From: Sipunculus nudus
Lineage: Eukaryota > Annelida > Sipuncula > Golfingiida > Sipunculidae
Direction: 5' to 3'
Assembly: GCA_026874595.1 (NCBI GenBank)
Contig: CM049311.1
Span: 57,870,453 to 57,934,452, forward strand
DNA length: 64,000 nt
Part shown: in pieces, positions 12,543 through 25,100 of the stretch
Position numbering within the stretch: position 1 is the first letter of the stretch
Layout of the letters: each line of letters begins with the position of its first letter
Translations under genes and position numbers: made by a program
The notes under the pieces: model-generated
The model's database searches: none
What the model was told of the DNA's origin: nothing
Seen by the model: the letters and a program-made list of their open reading frames with translations, nothing else

Positions 12543-12547
<5 letters not shown>

Positions 12548-12595
<48 letters not shown>
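12548..12595. repeat. (AT)n microsatellite
   Basis: Pure AT alternation. Confidence 0.9.
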
Positions 12596-12597
<2 letters not shown>

Positions 12598-12765
12598 CGT
12601 TAACACATACTTTAGTGGACCTCTGGCCTGAGACCTCATATGTCTGTAAAAATAAATATTGTGTTCATAGATAAATTGAAGTTAAAAAATCATCGGATAA
12701 ACATATTCAGTATAACTTGCATTGTTGCATGCATGGGTTGGAAGAAATTCGACACTTTTTCAATT

Positions 12766-13301
12766 TCTCCTTAGACCCCGATTTGGTCAATAGGCCTATG
12801 AAGTTTCGATGGTTCACACAGAAAGAAATGTTGTACCTTGGCTGCAGGCGGTGTATATATATATATATATATATGGATTAAGCTGTATGTTACACATTCA
12901 TCCGTTTTTTTCCGTAACGATAATGCGGCTACAGCAAAAAAAAAAAATCGGTCATATGCAATTTCATTGGGGTCTACATATGCGCACGGCACACAAGGAC
13001 AATGCAGTAGGCTTGCGATTATCCGGCCATTTACGAATTGCGGTCCGCAAGCGATTTCGCAAAAAAAAAAATCGTCCGGCGCCACTCCCATAAAATGACG
13101 TCACCACTACCATACATGGGCATCCTTTGCTACAAATTTGGTGCCACGAATTAAAAGGCAAAATATCGAATTAAAGTGTTAATAAAGTAAAGTAGAAAAC
13201 TTTTGTCTAGACATACGATAATAGAATGTAAATAAATCTTAATATTTATAAGGTTTATGAAATGAATTCCAATACGTTCAGTTCTGTGTTACTCTATAAA
13301 A
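12766..13301. other. Non-coding stretch between duplicated segment and family A repeat
   Basis: A short AT run (about 12850-12874) and two A-runs followed by TCG-containing sequence (12937 and 13060), plus AT-rich sequence. No exon with splice sites is convincing. Confidence 0.5.
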
Positions 13302-14668
13302 CAAGGGACCCATGGGTCACGGCGCTCAGCTGATCATGATTGGACTATAAATGTATCACCATTGTGATACTATATTGAGTAGATAAAGCTTAGAATATCA
13401 TGGTCATGTTGGGCTTTTATAAAGGAATATAATGTAATATGTGAGTAAATGATATATGAAATAACCTGACTGATGCATTAATACGGAATAAAATATAGTG
13501 GTTTATTTTTTATTTATTTGGGAGGGGTCGAAAAAAGCAATTTATTTGAGCAAATATGAATGCAATGACAGTATGCTAAGCAGTGGTATAATGATGATAA
13601 GGCTATTTGTTGAAGGATCTATAGTGTATGGAAAACTGCAAGAGTTCAATTTGACAGATACAAGGTTATGATTTACTATGCTGATGAGGGGATTTATGAA
13701 TTTGTGACTGTATGACATAATATCTTGACAAGATCGGTCTTGACAAGGTGCATTATTTTGATGTCCCTCACGTCTACATATTACACAATATTGACATAAT
13801 TTCTGGCATGTACATAGGTACCTATGGACAAATAGTCAACAGTACTGAACCATCTGGAAGGTTAAAATCTTAAAAATATGATGAAATGTAGATAATGTTT
13901 GAGAGGAAGAGGTAATCTGGGCCATGTTTGGTTTATATGATTGAAGAAAATGTTGCAAATAATATTTGAGACCTGACCATGCCTTATCATTGGTTACCTT
14001 TTTGATAAGCTGTTGACAGTTCAACAATTTACACATTTGTCTGATGAGATCCAATTTATTTGGTAAACCTTTTTTTATCAATTTTATGATATGTATACAG
14101 TTGCCATAACGTCCCCATTCCACAGGTGCAATGACTTGATGGGGGGGGGGGGGGGTGTTGTGTTATGATCAGAGTTACAATGCCTCTGTCTCTCTGTAGA
14201 TATTTTCTTTAATTATTAAATTTTATGCTATAACCATGGAACTATTGTTCACAGTGCCAAGGAGCAAAGCCTCAGTGGGATGAAGAAAGGGATGGTGAGA
14301 GTTACAACACCCTTGCATATACATACAGGATATGAAATTTAATTCAACAGTGCTTATAAAAAAAAGTTTATTCATGAACATTAAATATTTAAAACAGACA
14401 GAAAGATGGAGAAACAAAGCAAATAATTTTTTTCCCCATTCTACTGAGCCAAGAAAAAATTAACAATATTTGCATTTATTCCTTTTTTTCATTACATAAT
14501 TTTAATCCAAGTTTCCGAATGTTACTATAAATTTACAGTATAACATACATGTGATTGTGAATATTTTAGTTGATTCACATTTCTAAATTGCATCAACATT
14601 TATAGCTAATGTATCTAGTTTAAAGTACCTGTCAACAGAATGGGGTGGAGGGAGGAAGGGAGGCAATT

Positions 14669-14743
<75 letters not shown>

Positions 14744-17353
14744 AAGATGGAGAAAGAAAGAGAAAAAGCAAAGAAGAGAGAGAGAGAGAAAGAGAGACCT
14801 AGACTGCCAGAGAGAGAGAGAAAGAGAGGCTCTCTGGTAATTACTGCCTGACCCAGCCTGCCCCAGACACTCACAGTGGCAGTAGGTCAGACCTGAAGGT
14901 GTTATGTAACTGCCCAGTACACTGCATTTATACTGATCTGATGTAAACAATGAAGACATGGTACTTGGAAACTTGAATAAAATCTACAGTTTTTGATCAA
15001 TTGGTTTCAAATTTCAGATTTTAACAGATGAAATGTTAATGTGTACATGCTGTAAAATTAAATCCACAGCACCAACAGGAAAAATTTGAATATTCATATT
15101 TTTTTTAATGGTATCAGCAAAAAAAGAAAAGTATTCTTAGCTATAAAACTAATACATGTGTTAAAATTAATTCAAGGATCAAAACACCCAATATATCATA
15201 CCAGGAGCAAATTGGAGTTGGGAATGTTTAATTTTATGAACTGAAATAAAGGACCAGCAATATAAATTTTGATTATTTAGCCAGTATCATGTAACAACTG
15301 ATACAACAATGAGTTATAAGTCAAACAAATTAAAATCTTTAATGAGTAATATTTTAAATTTTTGACATATTTATTTATTATTTTAATTTTGTAATAAATA
15401 TAAACAAACAAGTTAAACACCTGGAAAAGACCTGGAAATTTAGATTAATTTAATATAATCAACTGCATCCTTGTCTATCATTATCTTGCTTCATATAATC
15501 CCTAATAGTAAACAACAATTTATTTTAATTATTTATTTTTCATTTTTATGGTTGAAATGAAAAATACCCAATGGTGACTGCATGGTGTCATTTGAAATAC
15601 AATTTTGGCCATCCATGGAAGATCCATAAATGATCAGTAATTGCAAGGTAATCCCCTGTAACTCATTAACTATGAATTCCTTTTCCATTTATTTTTTTAA
15701 GTTCTTATCATAAACCAAGAATTAAAAAAAAAGTTTATTGTTATGCTTATGGCCTAAACAAATACTAGTGGAGGGGGTTGGACAGTTAGATCCAGTTGAA
15801 GCCACCCAAGAGCTGGCTGGCTCCAGAGTGCCTCGCTTCAAGCATGCATAATTGGCCTGAAAGGTCAATGTGGGGACATAAAAGAGGGGCTTCAGTACAG
15901 CCAAGGTGTGATATGGTCTCATAAAAACTTTCATAAAAGCTAGTTTTTGACCAATTCCTTTTATAACTTCAGAATTTAGAAGCTAAAATCCTTACGTGTG
16001 CAAGATATAAAAATTAAATCAACAGTGCTTACAGGGAAAAAACATGCCATGGCCAAAGTTGGGCAAAATTTAAGGTACTGATTTTATATTTATGCTAATA
16101 ACTTATTAATTTGAAAAATTCAGAACTAATTTTGGGAATACAATTGAATCTTTATTAAATAATGTTATATCCCTGGCAAAAAATGTCTACCTTCAGCAAT
16201 TTTCATGTTAAGAGAGTAAATATATTTCTTGATTTTTTACAAAGTGCATTATGTTTGGGCCTAGAACTTAAAACAATTACACAATACTGACATCATTTCT
16301 GGCATATGCATAGCAAATGAATAGAAAAATATGTATATTATATATGATCAAAGTCAGATCAGTGGTTTTGATATTAGGCAATCTTAAAGTGTAACAATGG
16401 GTTTTTAATAGAAAAATGAAGTTTTTTTCTTAATATCTCGAAGGAATGCAGTCCTAGTGACCAAACTTTTAGTATGGTAGAGGATTTGGGGGACATCTAA
16501 CTGTATGCAAAATGTGAGGAACTTAGAGCTGAAGCTGGGGAGCTGAGCTCTAGTAAACTGCATAACACTAGCTTGATGTAAACAATATGTGACATGGTGC
16601 TTGAAAACTTGAATAAAATCTACAGTTTTTGATCAACTGGTTTCAAATTTTTGGTATTAACAGTTGAAATGGTAACAAAAACATGCTTTGAAAATTAAAT
16701 CCACAGCAGTTACAGGAAAAAAAACGTGCCATGGTCAAACTTGGGCAAAATTTAAGGTACCAATTTTATATTTTTCCTAATATTTAAAAAAATTGAACAG
16801 ATTTTGATCTAATTTTTGGTATACAATAAAATTTTGATTATTTAAAGTAGTATTACTGAAAAAAAATTCCTACCTTTAACAATTTTGGTCTTAAGTGACA
16901 AAATATTTTTCCTCATTTTTTTACCAAGTAGATTATGTTTGGGCCCATAACTTTTTTAAATTAAATAATACTGACTTAATTTCTAGCATGTACATAGGAA
17001 CCATATAGAGGAATATGTATGGTAAAAATGAAGAAAACCAGATGAGTGGTTTTGATATTAGGCAGTCCTGAAGTGTGAAAATAGATTTCTAATAAAAATT
17101 TGAGGTTTTTCCTTAATATCTCGAAGGAACGAAGTCATATTGACCCAATTTTTGGCACGGTAGGAGATTTTGGGGATATCTAACTGTTTGCCGAATTTCA
17201 GATTCGTAGGTCCAATGGTGTCGAAACGTGCCAGTCTTACGGACGGACATCCAGACGGACAGACGGACGGACGGACGGCAAGACAGACGGACGGACGACG
17301 GACAATGGACCACGACTATAGCTCAGATGACTTTTAGTCAGCTGAGCTAAAAA
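13302..17353 (-). mobile_element. Family A repeat, full length, minus strand (Helitron-like, non-autonomous)
   Basis: On minus, the 5' end at 17353 is TTTTTAGCTCAGCTGAC, continuing into a hairpin that closes with CTGAGCT, then a GTCC/GTCTGTCC-rich tract. The 3' end at 13302 has TCAGCTGAGC, the palindrome GACCCATGGGTC, then CCTTG before T. The 5' GCTCAGCTGA and 3' TCAGCTGAGC are exact inverted copies. The interior has related subunits (around 16050-16330 and 16720-17000), a G-run at 14142 and a (GA)n at 14671. A helicase or Rep protein is absent, so it would depend on an autonomous relative. Confidence 0.7.
14671..14740. repeat. (GA)n microsatellite
   Basis: Long AG alternation inside the family A copy, continued by imperfect GAAA/GAGA sequence to about 14830. 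Confidence 0.95.
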
Positions 17354-17389
17354 TGAATAGATTGGATTCAGTACATACCTTTACTTCTG

Positions 17390-18122
17390 CATGGTAATTT
17401 AAGGCAAACGCAATATTTAGACGGGAATCGCTCTATCGTGTTGAACAAAATCACCGCGTTTGACCTACGATTAAAAATTTTGCCGGATTTTTTTAATGTG
17501 CATGTACACCTAACTAAAATGTTAATTGTTACCGTCGCCGTTTCCGACGACATTACCGTTGCCGGAAAACCGTATGAATGCGTACATAGCTTTTTAACTC
17601 GGGCAAAGGATATTTCAATATTCCTGGTTATTAAAAAAAGTCCTTATAAACCTACACCCGGCCCTGAATCATATATTCCTCCCAACCCTTAAAGATAAAC
17701 CAACGACGGTTGGTACTTGTACTCAAGCTCTTATTCGCTTTGTATATGTCACACATGTACTTAAAATATTCAATAACTTTAAATAATGATCAAGTATATC
17801 ATTGGTGAAGGATAAGGCCAAAACCTGATGTAGGCCCCTAGCCTATAGGCCTATTCCATATTTATAGACCTGTTCTGCCTAGCTGTATCATGTATGCCTT
17901 GTTTTTTTATTTCATGTTATTGCTTAGGCTTTACTGAAAGAAAAATAAGGCATTTCGCACTTTTATATCCACAAATGTCAAATGAAATATATAAGGTTTC
18001 ATTGTGTTATTTTTTTCTCTAAAATATGCATGGTCATGTTACGGCATGTGCGACGATGGATGTGCACACGTACGCAATTCAGCCACGTGATTTCCTCCGA
18101 ACTATTCCTACGCGCCCTAACG
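17390..18122 (+). promoter_or_regulatory. CpG-richer stretch, possible promoter or 5' non-coding exon
   Basis: 17400-17580 and 18030-18120 contain many CG dinucleotides in an otherwise CG-poor window. The second block has CACGTG near 18082 and ends at a good donor (GTAAGA from 18123). It lies about 3.9 kb upstream of the ATG at 22017, on the same strand, so it could be the first untranslated exon of that gene. Two facing reading frames at 17368-17692 lack recognisable domains. Confidence 0.3.
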
Positions 18123-19379
18123 GTAAGAATTAGTGCTATCCGGAAATTGCTACCATACAGACTCGAAATAAAGATTTAGCAGACGACGCAGGTTTCCGTC
18201 CTGAAGAACAGGCTGGATGTTTTTGTGTGAAAACAAAACTATCAGGTAGATAAGATTACAAGTATATATTTTTCATCATTATCACAGTCGAAAGGTGTAA
18301 CAATTAAGGTATGATTTAGGTATGTTCTTATGTTATCAATACCTCCACAACTGTCTGATCTCTGGAAGACCACTGGCCAGCTGACAAGTGGCATACGATT
18401 ACGTCCACCTTCCGTTCCAACGTCACAGTCCTCAAGTTACAGACCCTACACTGTTTTGAAATATTTTAATACTGTTATATATACTCTTAAGCTGCAGAGT
18501 ACCACACGTACTCCAACTTTATAGCTTCAGCTAGCTACAGGCCTGTATTTAGGCTGTAACGCAACCAAATATATTAAATTGTTATTTCTTGTTTAGCGTT
18601 ACAGCCCCCGGCCTAACTTAAGGTGGGGAGTTTATTCCGTAAAGTTTGATCAGATCTGACCAAAGTGGTTCTGATAACGATGTTCAGCATGAGAACATGC
18701 AACAGCCCCTTCATATTACGCATGATACAGTTGTTTTGACTTAGTCGGTTGGGACATAAATTGTAACAATAGACATGTATGAAATTTTGGCACATACTCT
18801 CAAGAACAGCAAGTAATTGTTACCTCAGACTCAGAGTCCATCTGCTATTGTTTATAAATTATAGCCTGGCAAGACATGCTTGGAAGGCTTTGGAGAGGCG
18901 ATTCTTGGGCAAAGGCATTGAGATTTGTGAGTGAACCACCATATGTTTAGGTAATTTTCATAGATCCCCCTGCTAATTTGCAAGAGAAAATTTGCATTTT
19001 TGCCAGTGGTCATGTTGAATTGGAGGAGAGACTCTCCTCCACTGGTGTTCAAGTCAGAATCCATTCCTGCATAGAGGCTGATTTGTCGGGCTAACGCTTC
19101 AACATGCAGCATTCCTCAGGCTGACTGACTGATACTGGCTGGTCCTTTGTGGAAATCCAAAATCAAGTCACTGTGCCACTGTGACCAATATCAATATTAC
19201 TTGCCCATCCCAGTTATGGGCTAAGAACAACATAGGAGCTCCTCAAATGCTAAGAGGCAGTAAGATTTATTCAAAAGACCAGATTTCACAAGAATAGACT
19301 GTCTTGAAATTCTTAAAAAAAATGGCAAAAATCTGTGTTTTAGTCTTTTACAAATTTTAAAAGTTCTGAATAATAAAGT

Positions 19380-21515
19380 GCAACCTACATAATCGCAATT
19401 TTTAGTTTGCTGTAGGAGGGTGGATTGTAAAATTGTCCCCTTCTGTCCATCTGTCAGTTTGCTCCTCAATCCTGCCCCAGCCTTTTAACAGATATCTCTA
19501 AAACCCCTGCTACTTTCTTCACCAAATTTTACAGCCATACTCAACACATAACTGACATGTGGTTACATCATTAACTGCACTACCTTGGTTGAACTGTTTT
19601 AGAACTGCGATCCAATATAGTCTTTTGCACATTTGTTCAAATAAGTCTGTAAATAAGAACACATTTGCCTTCCATTTATATACAGCACAGGATTTCTTGG
19701 AGTTGGGGCTATTAAATGAAAACGTACTGTATTTAATGGAATACCTACATGACTGAATTTTGCTGATTGCAAAATTATGATTTTACATGTTTGCATATAT
19801 GGTGCAAAATCTTTTACCATTTATCTCATGATTTATCTCACCTCCCCAACTTCATTACCTAATGTTCAAGACGTATTCATCACATGACTGACATGTGATT
19901 ATGATCTGAAGGTGCCACCCCCTATGTTTAAGAATTTCCTTGATCCAATTACAATTAATTGACCTCACCACCAGAGCCCTTGTGCCCCGCCCTTTTGACC
20001 TAATTATTATAATGAGCCCCAAAAACACTCCTACACAGATCTTCCTTGCAACACCTGTTAACAAGACAATACTAACGTCACAAAGGTCGATGGCATAGCT
20101 GTTGCATTGACTGACATCTTCAATTGGAACTGCTGCACTGATGAATATATTGCATTCATCGTGAACTGTCTTGTAATATTTTGGATAATTTGTCTCATAC
20201 AAATTATGTGCCATGCAGGTAAGACATTATTATTCACTCAGTAGCCAGAGGAATGGCTCCTGCAGCCTTTGGTCTAGAACTGATTATACTGTCTCCTTTG
20301 CATAAAAAAATATTCCAGAAAACATACCAAAATGGGTACTGGTACAGACTACATGTGTTCTGTTTGGGACATGATTTACAGCAATATTGGCAACCTGATG
20401 GCTGCATGGAACAGTTAAACTTATGATTATTCATTAAATGAATATGCTATTAAGGTCACATCAAGTTCATGGTCAGGTCAATTAAGCCTTCAAGTCATGT
20501 ACTAGGATTCCTTTGGCCTGTAGGCTATTTTATCCCTTCTGATGTCCACCTGGTTTTTGCTACAAACATTTTTATTAGTTACATTTCAAGGGAAACAATT
20601 ATATAGTGTAGGGTAGAGAATTAAAGAACCTAATTTTAAACAAGATAAATAAATACCTACTTAACTCCTCATTAAACGAACAGAATTAATTAAAAATATG
20701 AGAGATCATTCTACGTTTTACAACATATCAGACCGACTTGTGGTGGTCAAGGCCATTGGTCACATGCAAAAACAGGCTCAATTGACAGCTCTGCTGACTT
20801 GATGATGTCATTTAAACAATCTGAAAAATATAACCTGCTAAAACAAAGATAGCTACTCATGCAGGGACGCATCATTTCTGCCAGATCATTGTGAAGAGAC
20901 TAAAAAGTTGTGAAACATAAACTGAGGATTTATTGTAACATTCTGAATTGCCATGTTAGGTTGTCACTTCCACATGTAGTTTTCTAGGAAATTATTGAAA
21001 AATTAAATATTTAAAGAAAATTAACCACAAAAAACAGGTGGATAGCAGGTGATGAAACAGACTATAACAGAATTTGATGAATATGATATTGAATGGAATT
21101 ATTTTCAAACTGATGTTTCCACTGGACTGCATGAGAATGTTACTTAACAAATAATTTTTCGATTTCACATGTTTGTATGTAAGGTGCAAAATCTTTCCTC
21201 TTTTTTTTTAAATAAATTTCTCCATCGATCAGTACCAAATTGTTCAGACATGTTTATTACTGACTGATGATTATAACCTGCATGTGATCCAAAATGGTCT
21301 GTCCACTTTTCTTGAGATAAGTCAATAAATAAGAACACTTTAGTCTTCAAATCATATACAAGGATTCCTCAGAGTAGGGAATTACAAACTTATGCACATA
21401 GGTTGTTGTAAAATTGTCATGGAAATTGGAGAATAAGTTGTCTATATTTATGTGCTCTGGCTTATGTAAGAGGTGAAATGCAGCTGAGCATCATTTCCCA
21501 TGGGCCACACATTTC
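19380..21515 (+). repeat. Old, degraded family-A-like repeat region
   Basis: Related units recur, for example the 31-bp match of 19787-19817 with 21169-21199 and the GACTGACATGTGATTATGA-type blocks near 19545, 19890 and 21265. It ends with CAGCTGAGC followed by CCCATGGG at about 21480-21505, resembling the 3' end of family A. Boundaries are uncertain. Confidence 0.45.
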
Positions 21516-21946
21516 TTGATAATTTCTGGTTAAATAATCCTGCATTGCAGTAATCTGCCAAGCTCATGCAAGTACACATGCTTGATAATGTTGCCCAACA
21601 CCCTGTCACTCCACTTCTATTACCATATAAGATAGACGCGCACTGTGCAAGCCACCGGATCTGGTGTTTGGTCTTTAATGTAACAAGTGTAATTGTGCTT
21701 TCTTGAAGGCCGCTGTTATTGTAAAAGATACATTTAAAATACAGATGAATAACTACTAGCAAAATAAAACAGAAATGAAACGATAACCGTCAGATAGTTA
21801 GAACACGACAATTTGCTCCTAAGCATGAGGATAGGGGCTTACAGTTCCAACCTTGTTTCAGGTATCATGAAAAAAAAAAACCTATCATTGATCTTTCTTA
21901 TGGAAGAATTAAATTATCTGTGATATACTTTGATTTTTTTCTCCAG

Positions 21947-22016
21947 GAACCCCTTTGTACTTGGATGGCAAGGTTACGGTACAAAATTTTAAAAAAATTG
22001 ACCATACCAACAAACC
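21947..22016 (+). other. Probable 5' UTR part of exon 1 of the SH3 membrane protein gene
   Basis: A pyrimidine-rich acceptor (TTTTTTTCTCCAG) ends at 21946 and leads without interruption to the ATG at 22017, implying at least one upstream untranslated exon. Confidence 0.5.
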
Positions 22017-22149
22017 ATGGACAAACTTCAAGTCACCCTAACATTTATGACAACCATATTGTTGCTTGGTGTTGCGGGAGAAAGTCCAATCAGAATAGAA
22101 GCAGGAGGACACAAAGATGTTGCAACCAGTGATGTTGGCATTGAATTCT
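22017..22149 (+). CDS. SH3 membrane protein exon 1
   Basis: ATG then a clear signal peptide, ending DVGIEF plus one base. Donor GTAAGC at 22150. Read without splicing, the frame runs on to a stop at 22241 without similarity to anything. Confidence 0.75.
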
Positions 22150-25100
22150 GTAAGCTCAGTCTGTCACATGTAGCTGCAATTTACCCTTTAATTTCTGTCA
22201 ATGATGCAAGAGGGTCTGTTCAGTTACACAATCCAATCTAGACAAAAAATGATGTATCTAAATTAATGCATTAAATTCTGTGGAAAAATATAATCTTCTC
22301 ATATATGATATATGTGAGGTGTTCTTCTAATTTGATCAAGTTATTCATAAATTTGTTCATAAGTCACAGAGTGTTCATAGCTTATAACTGCCAAGGCAGA
22401 ATTTACAGATTGACAGAAAGCATGGCAGTTTGATCAAATTAACAACATATTTTTTTTAAATAGATGATATTTAAATATAAACACTGTATAATGAAGTTTT
22501 CAATCCTTCTGCCATATATGTAACTTAATTTTTACTTTTACCATATTTACTTGACATAAAGTTCCATATAATCTCAATGAAGAAGTTCTTGGTGGAACAC
22601 CTATGATCTGACATCATCCTAACTCAGGGATTTGATTTATACAGGAGTACATAGATTTTGCATTTTGTCAGACATCCAGGTTGCTAATCGGGGAGAAAAA
22701 ACTGAGATCATCACATTCACCTTGGATAAGTGCTGCCTGTTCCTCGGTCAAATTGTTCCAGATTGTCAGGTTAGCAGCTTTTTCTTTCACTTAAAATATC
22801 TTTTGGCATTTCCTACAATTTTATTAATTTAAACTTTATTGAATTATAATTGTTTTAAATATTTTGGTTTTTTTATGATGATTTTATAATTTTTTTATTA
22901 AGGGTTTTGGTAATTACACTTTTTATTATACCAGGAAAAACCTCAATTTTTTATTAGAAATCTATTTTCACACTTCAGGACTGCCTAATATCAAAACCAC
23001 TCATCTGGTTTTCTTCATATTTACCATAAATATTCCTCTATATAGTTCCTGTGTACATGCCTGAAATTGAGTCAGTATTATTTAATTTAAAAAAGTAATG
23101 GGCCCAAACATAATGGACTTTGTAAAAAAATCTGGAAAGATATTTGGTCACTTAAGACCAAAAGTGTTAAAGGTAGGGACTTTTATTCAGTAATACAACT
23201 CTAATTAATCAAAATTGAATTGTATACCAAAAATTATATCAAAATCTGATAAATTTTTTTAAATATTGGTAAAAATATAAAATTGGTACCTTAAATTTTG
23301 CCCAAGTTTGACCATGGCACCTTTTTTTTCCCTGTAACTGCTGAGGATTTAATTTTCAAAGCATGTTTTTGTTACCATTTCAACTGTTAATACCAAAAAT
23401 TTGAAACCAGTTAATTAAAAACTGTAGATTTTATTCAAGTTTTTAAGCACCATGTCACATATTGTTTACATCAAGCTAGTGTTATGCAGTTTGCTAGAGC
23501 TCAGCTCCCTAGCTTCAGCTCTAAGTTCCTTAAATTTGGCATACAGTTAGATGTCTCCAAAATCCCCTACCATGCCAAGAATTTGATCACTAGGACTTCA
23601 TTCCTTCGAGATATTAATGAAAAACTTCATTTTTCCATTAAAAACCCATTGTTACACTGTAAGATTGCCTAATATCTAAAACCACTGATCTGACTTTGAT
23701 CATATATAATATACATATTTTTCTATACATTGCCTATGCACATACCAGAAATGATGTCAGTATTGCGTAATTGTTTTAATTTATGGGCCAAAACATAATG
23801 CACTTTTTAAATAATCAAGAAATATATTTACTCCCTTAACAAGAGGATTGCTGAAGCCAGAGATTTTTTGTCAGGGATGTAACATTATTTAATCAAGATT
23901 CAATTTAATACCAAAAATTAGTTCTGAATTTTTCAAATTTAATAAGTTATTAGTATAAATATAAAATCAGTACCTTAAATTTTGCCCAACTTTGACCATG
24001 GCACGTTTGTTTCCTGAGAGCACTGTTGATATAATTTTCATATCATGCACACATAAGTATTTCATCTTTGTAGTTTAGAAAGCTGAAAGAAATTGGCCAA
24101 ATATTTTAGCTTTTAATAATGTTTTTATGAGACCATGTCAGACCCAGGCTCAATTCAGCCCCTCTTCAGTCACCTGTATGTTGACCTTGTTGACCTTTCA
24201 TCAGATTATGCATGCTTGAGGCGAGGCTACACTGGGGCAGCCAGGCAGCTAATGCCCAGCCACAGTTGATCCAGGTGTCCAACCCAACTCATCTAGTAGT
24301 TGTTTTGAAAAACAACATAACAATAAACAAATTAATAATTTTTTATTGGTTTTTAATAACAAATTAAAGAAAAATTAATAGAAAAGGAATTTGTTAGTTG
24401 ATGAGTAACAGTAAATTAACTTGCAGTTACTGATGATGTAAGAATCTTGTATGGATGGATAGAATGTCAGTGTCAATGTTATTCCAAATAACACCATGCA
24501 GTCACCTATGGTATTTTTCAGTTAAATTTTAATGTTAAAAAAATAAATCATATTATTCATTACTAATCATTAGGGATCATATGAAGGAAATTAATGATAG
24601 ACAAAGATGCAGTTGATAATATTAATCTAGATTCCTGCTGTGTCTAGTGTGTAGATTGATATGAAAGTAGTCCAAAGTGAATATATTACATTTATTTTTT
24701 TTAATATAAATAAAAGCCATAAAACCAGGTACTTATGATCATTATTTAAATTTGTGAATTTTGTACCCCCCACAATAATTAAAATATGTTACCAAAACTC
24801 TGCGTTCATTTCCAGAGAACTCCTCTGAGACCCTTGTACCTATCTTTCGGAAACCCAGCATAGTTGTTCCCTCACCTATGTAGTTGTCCCTTACAAAGAT
24901 AGGTGGCACCACCAGACATCCTTTCTGTGCAGTATGAATCTGGGTGTCTTTTAGATAATAGCTTATATCTCAGGAGTGGATTAATGTATTAAGCTGAAAG
25001 TTAGCATGTCCATAGATCTTGGATCTCTCCAACTGGTAATCGCGACTGATGGCGCCACAAACAATACTTTTTGCTTAGTGTTTGTCTGTGCCATCTGTTC

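Noticed and set aside
14615-14959. Ser-Leu and Arg-Glu repeat proteins on both strands
   Set aside because: Products of a (GA)n microsatellite inside a family A element.
17113-17313. Frame rich in SVR/PSVRLS-type repeats
   Set aside because: It reads the GTCC/GTCT tract near the 5' end of family A, as does 30876-31130.
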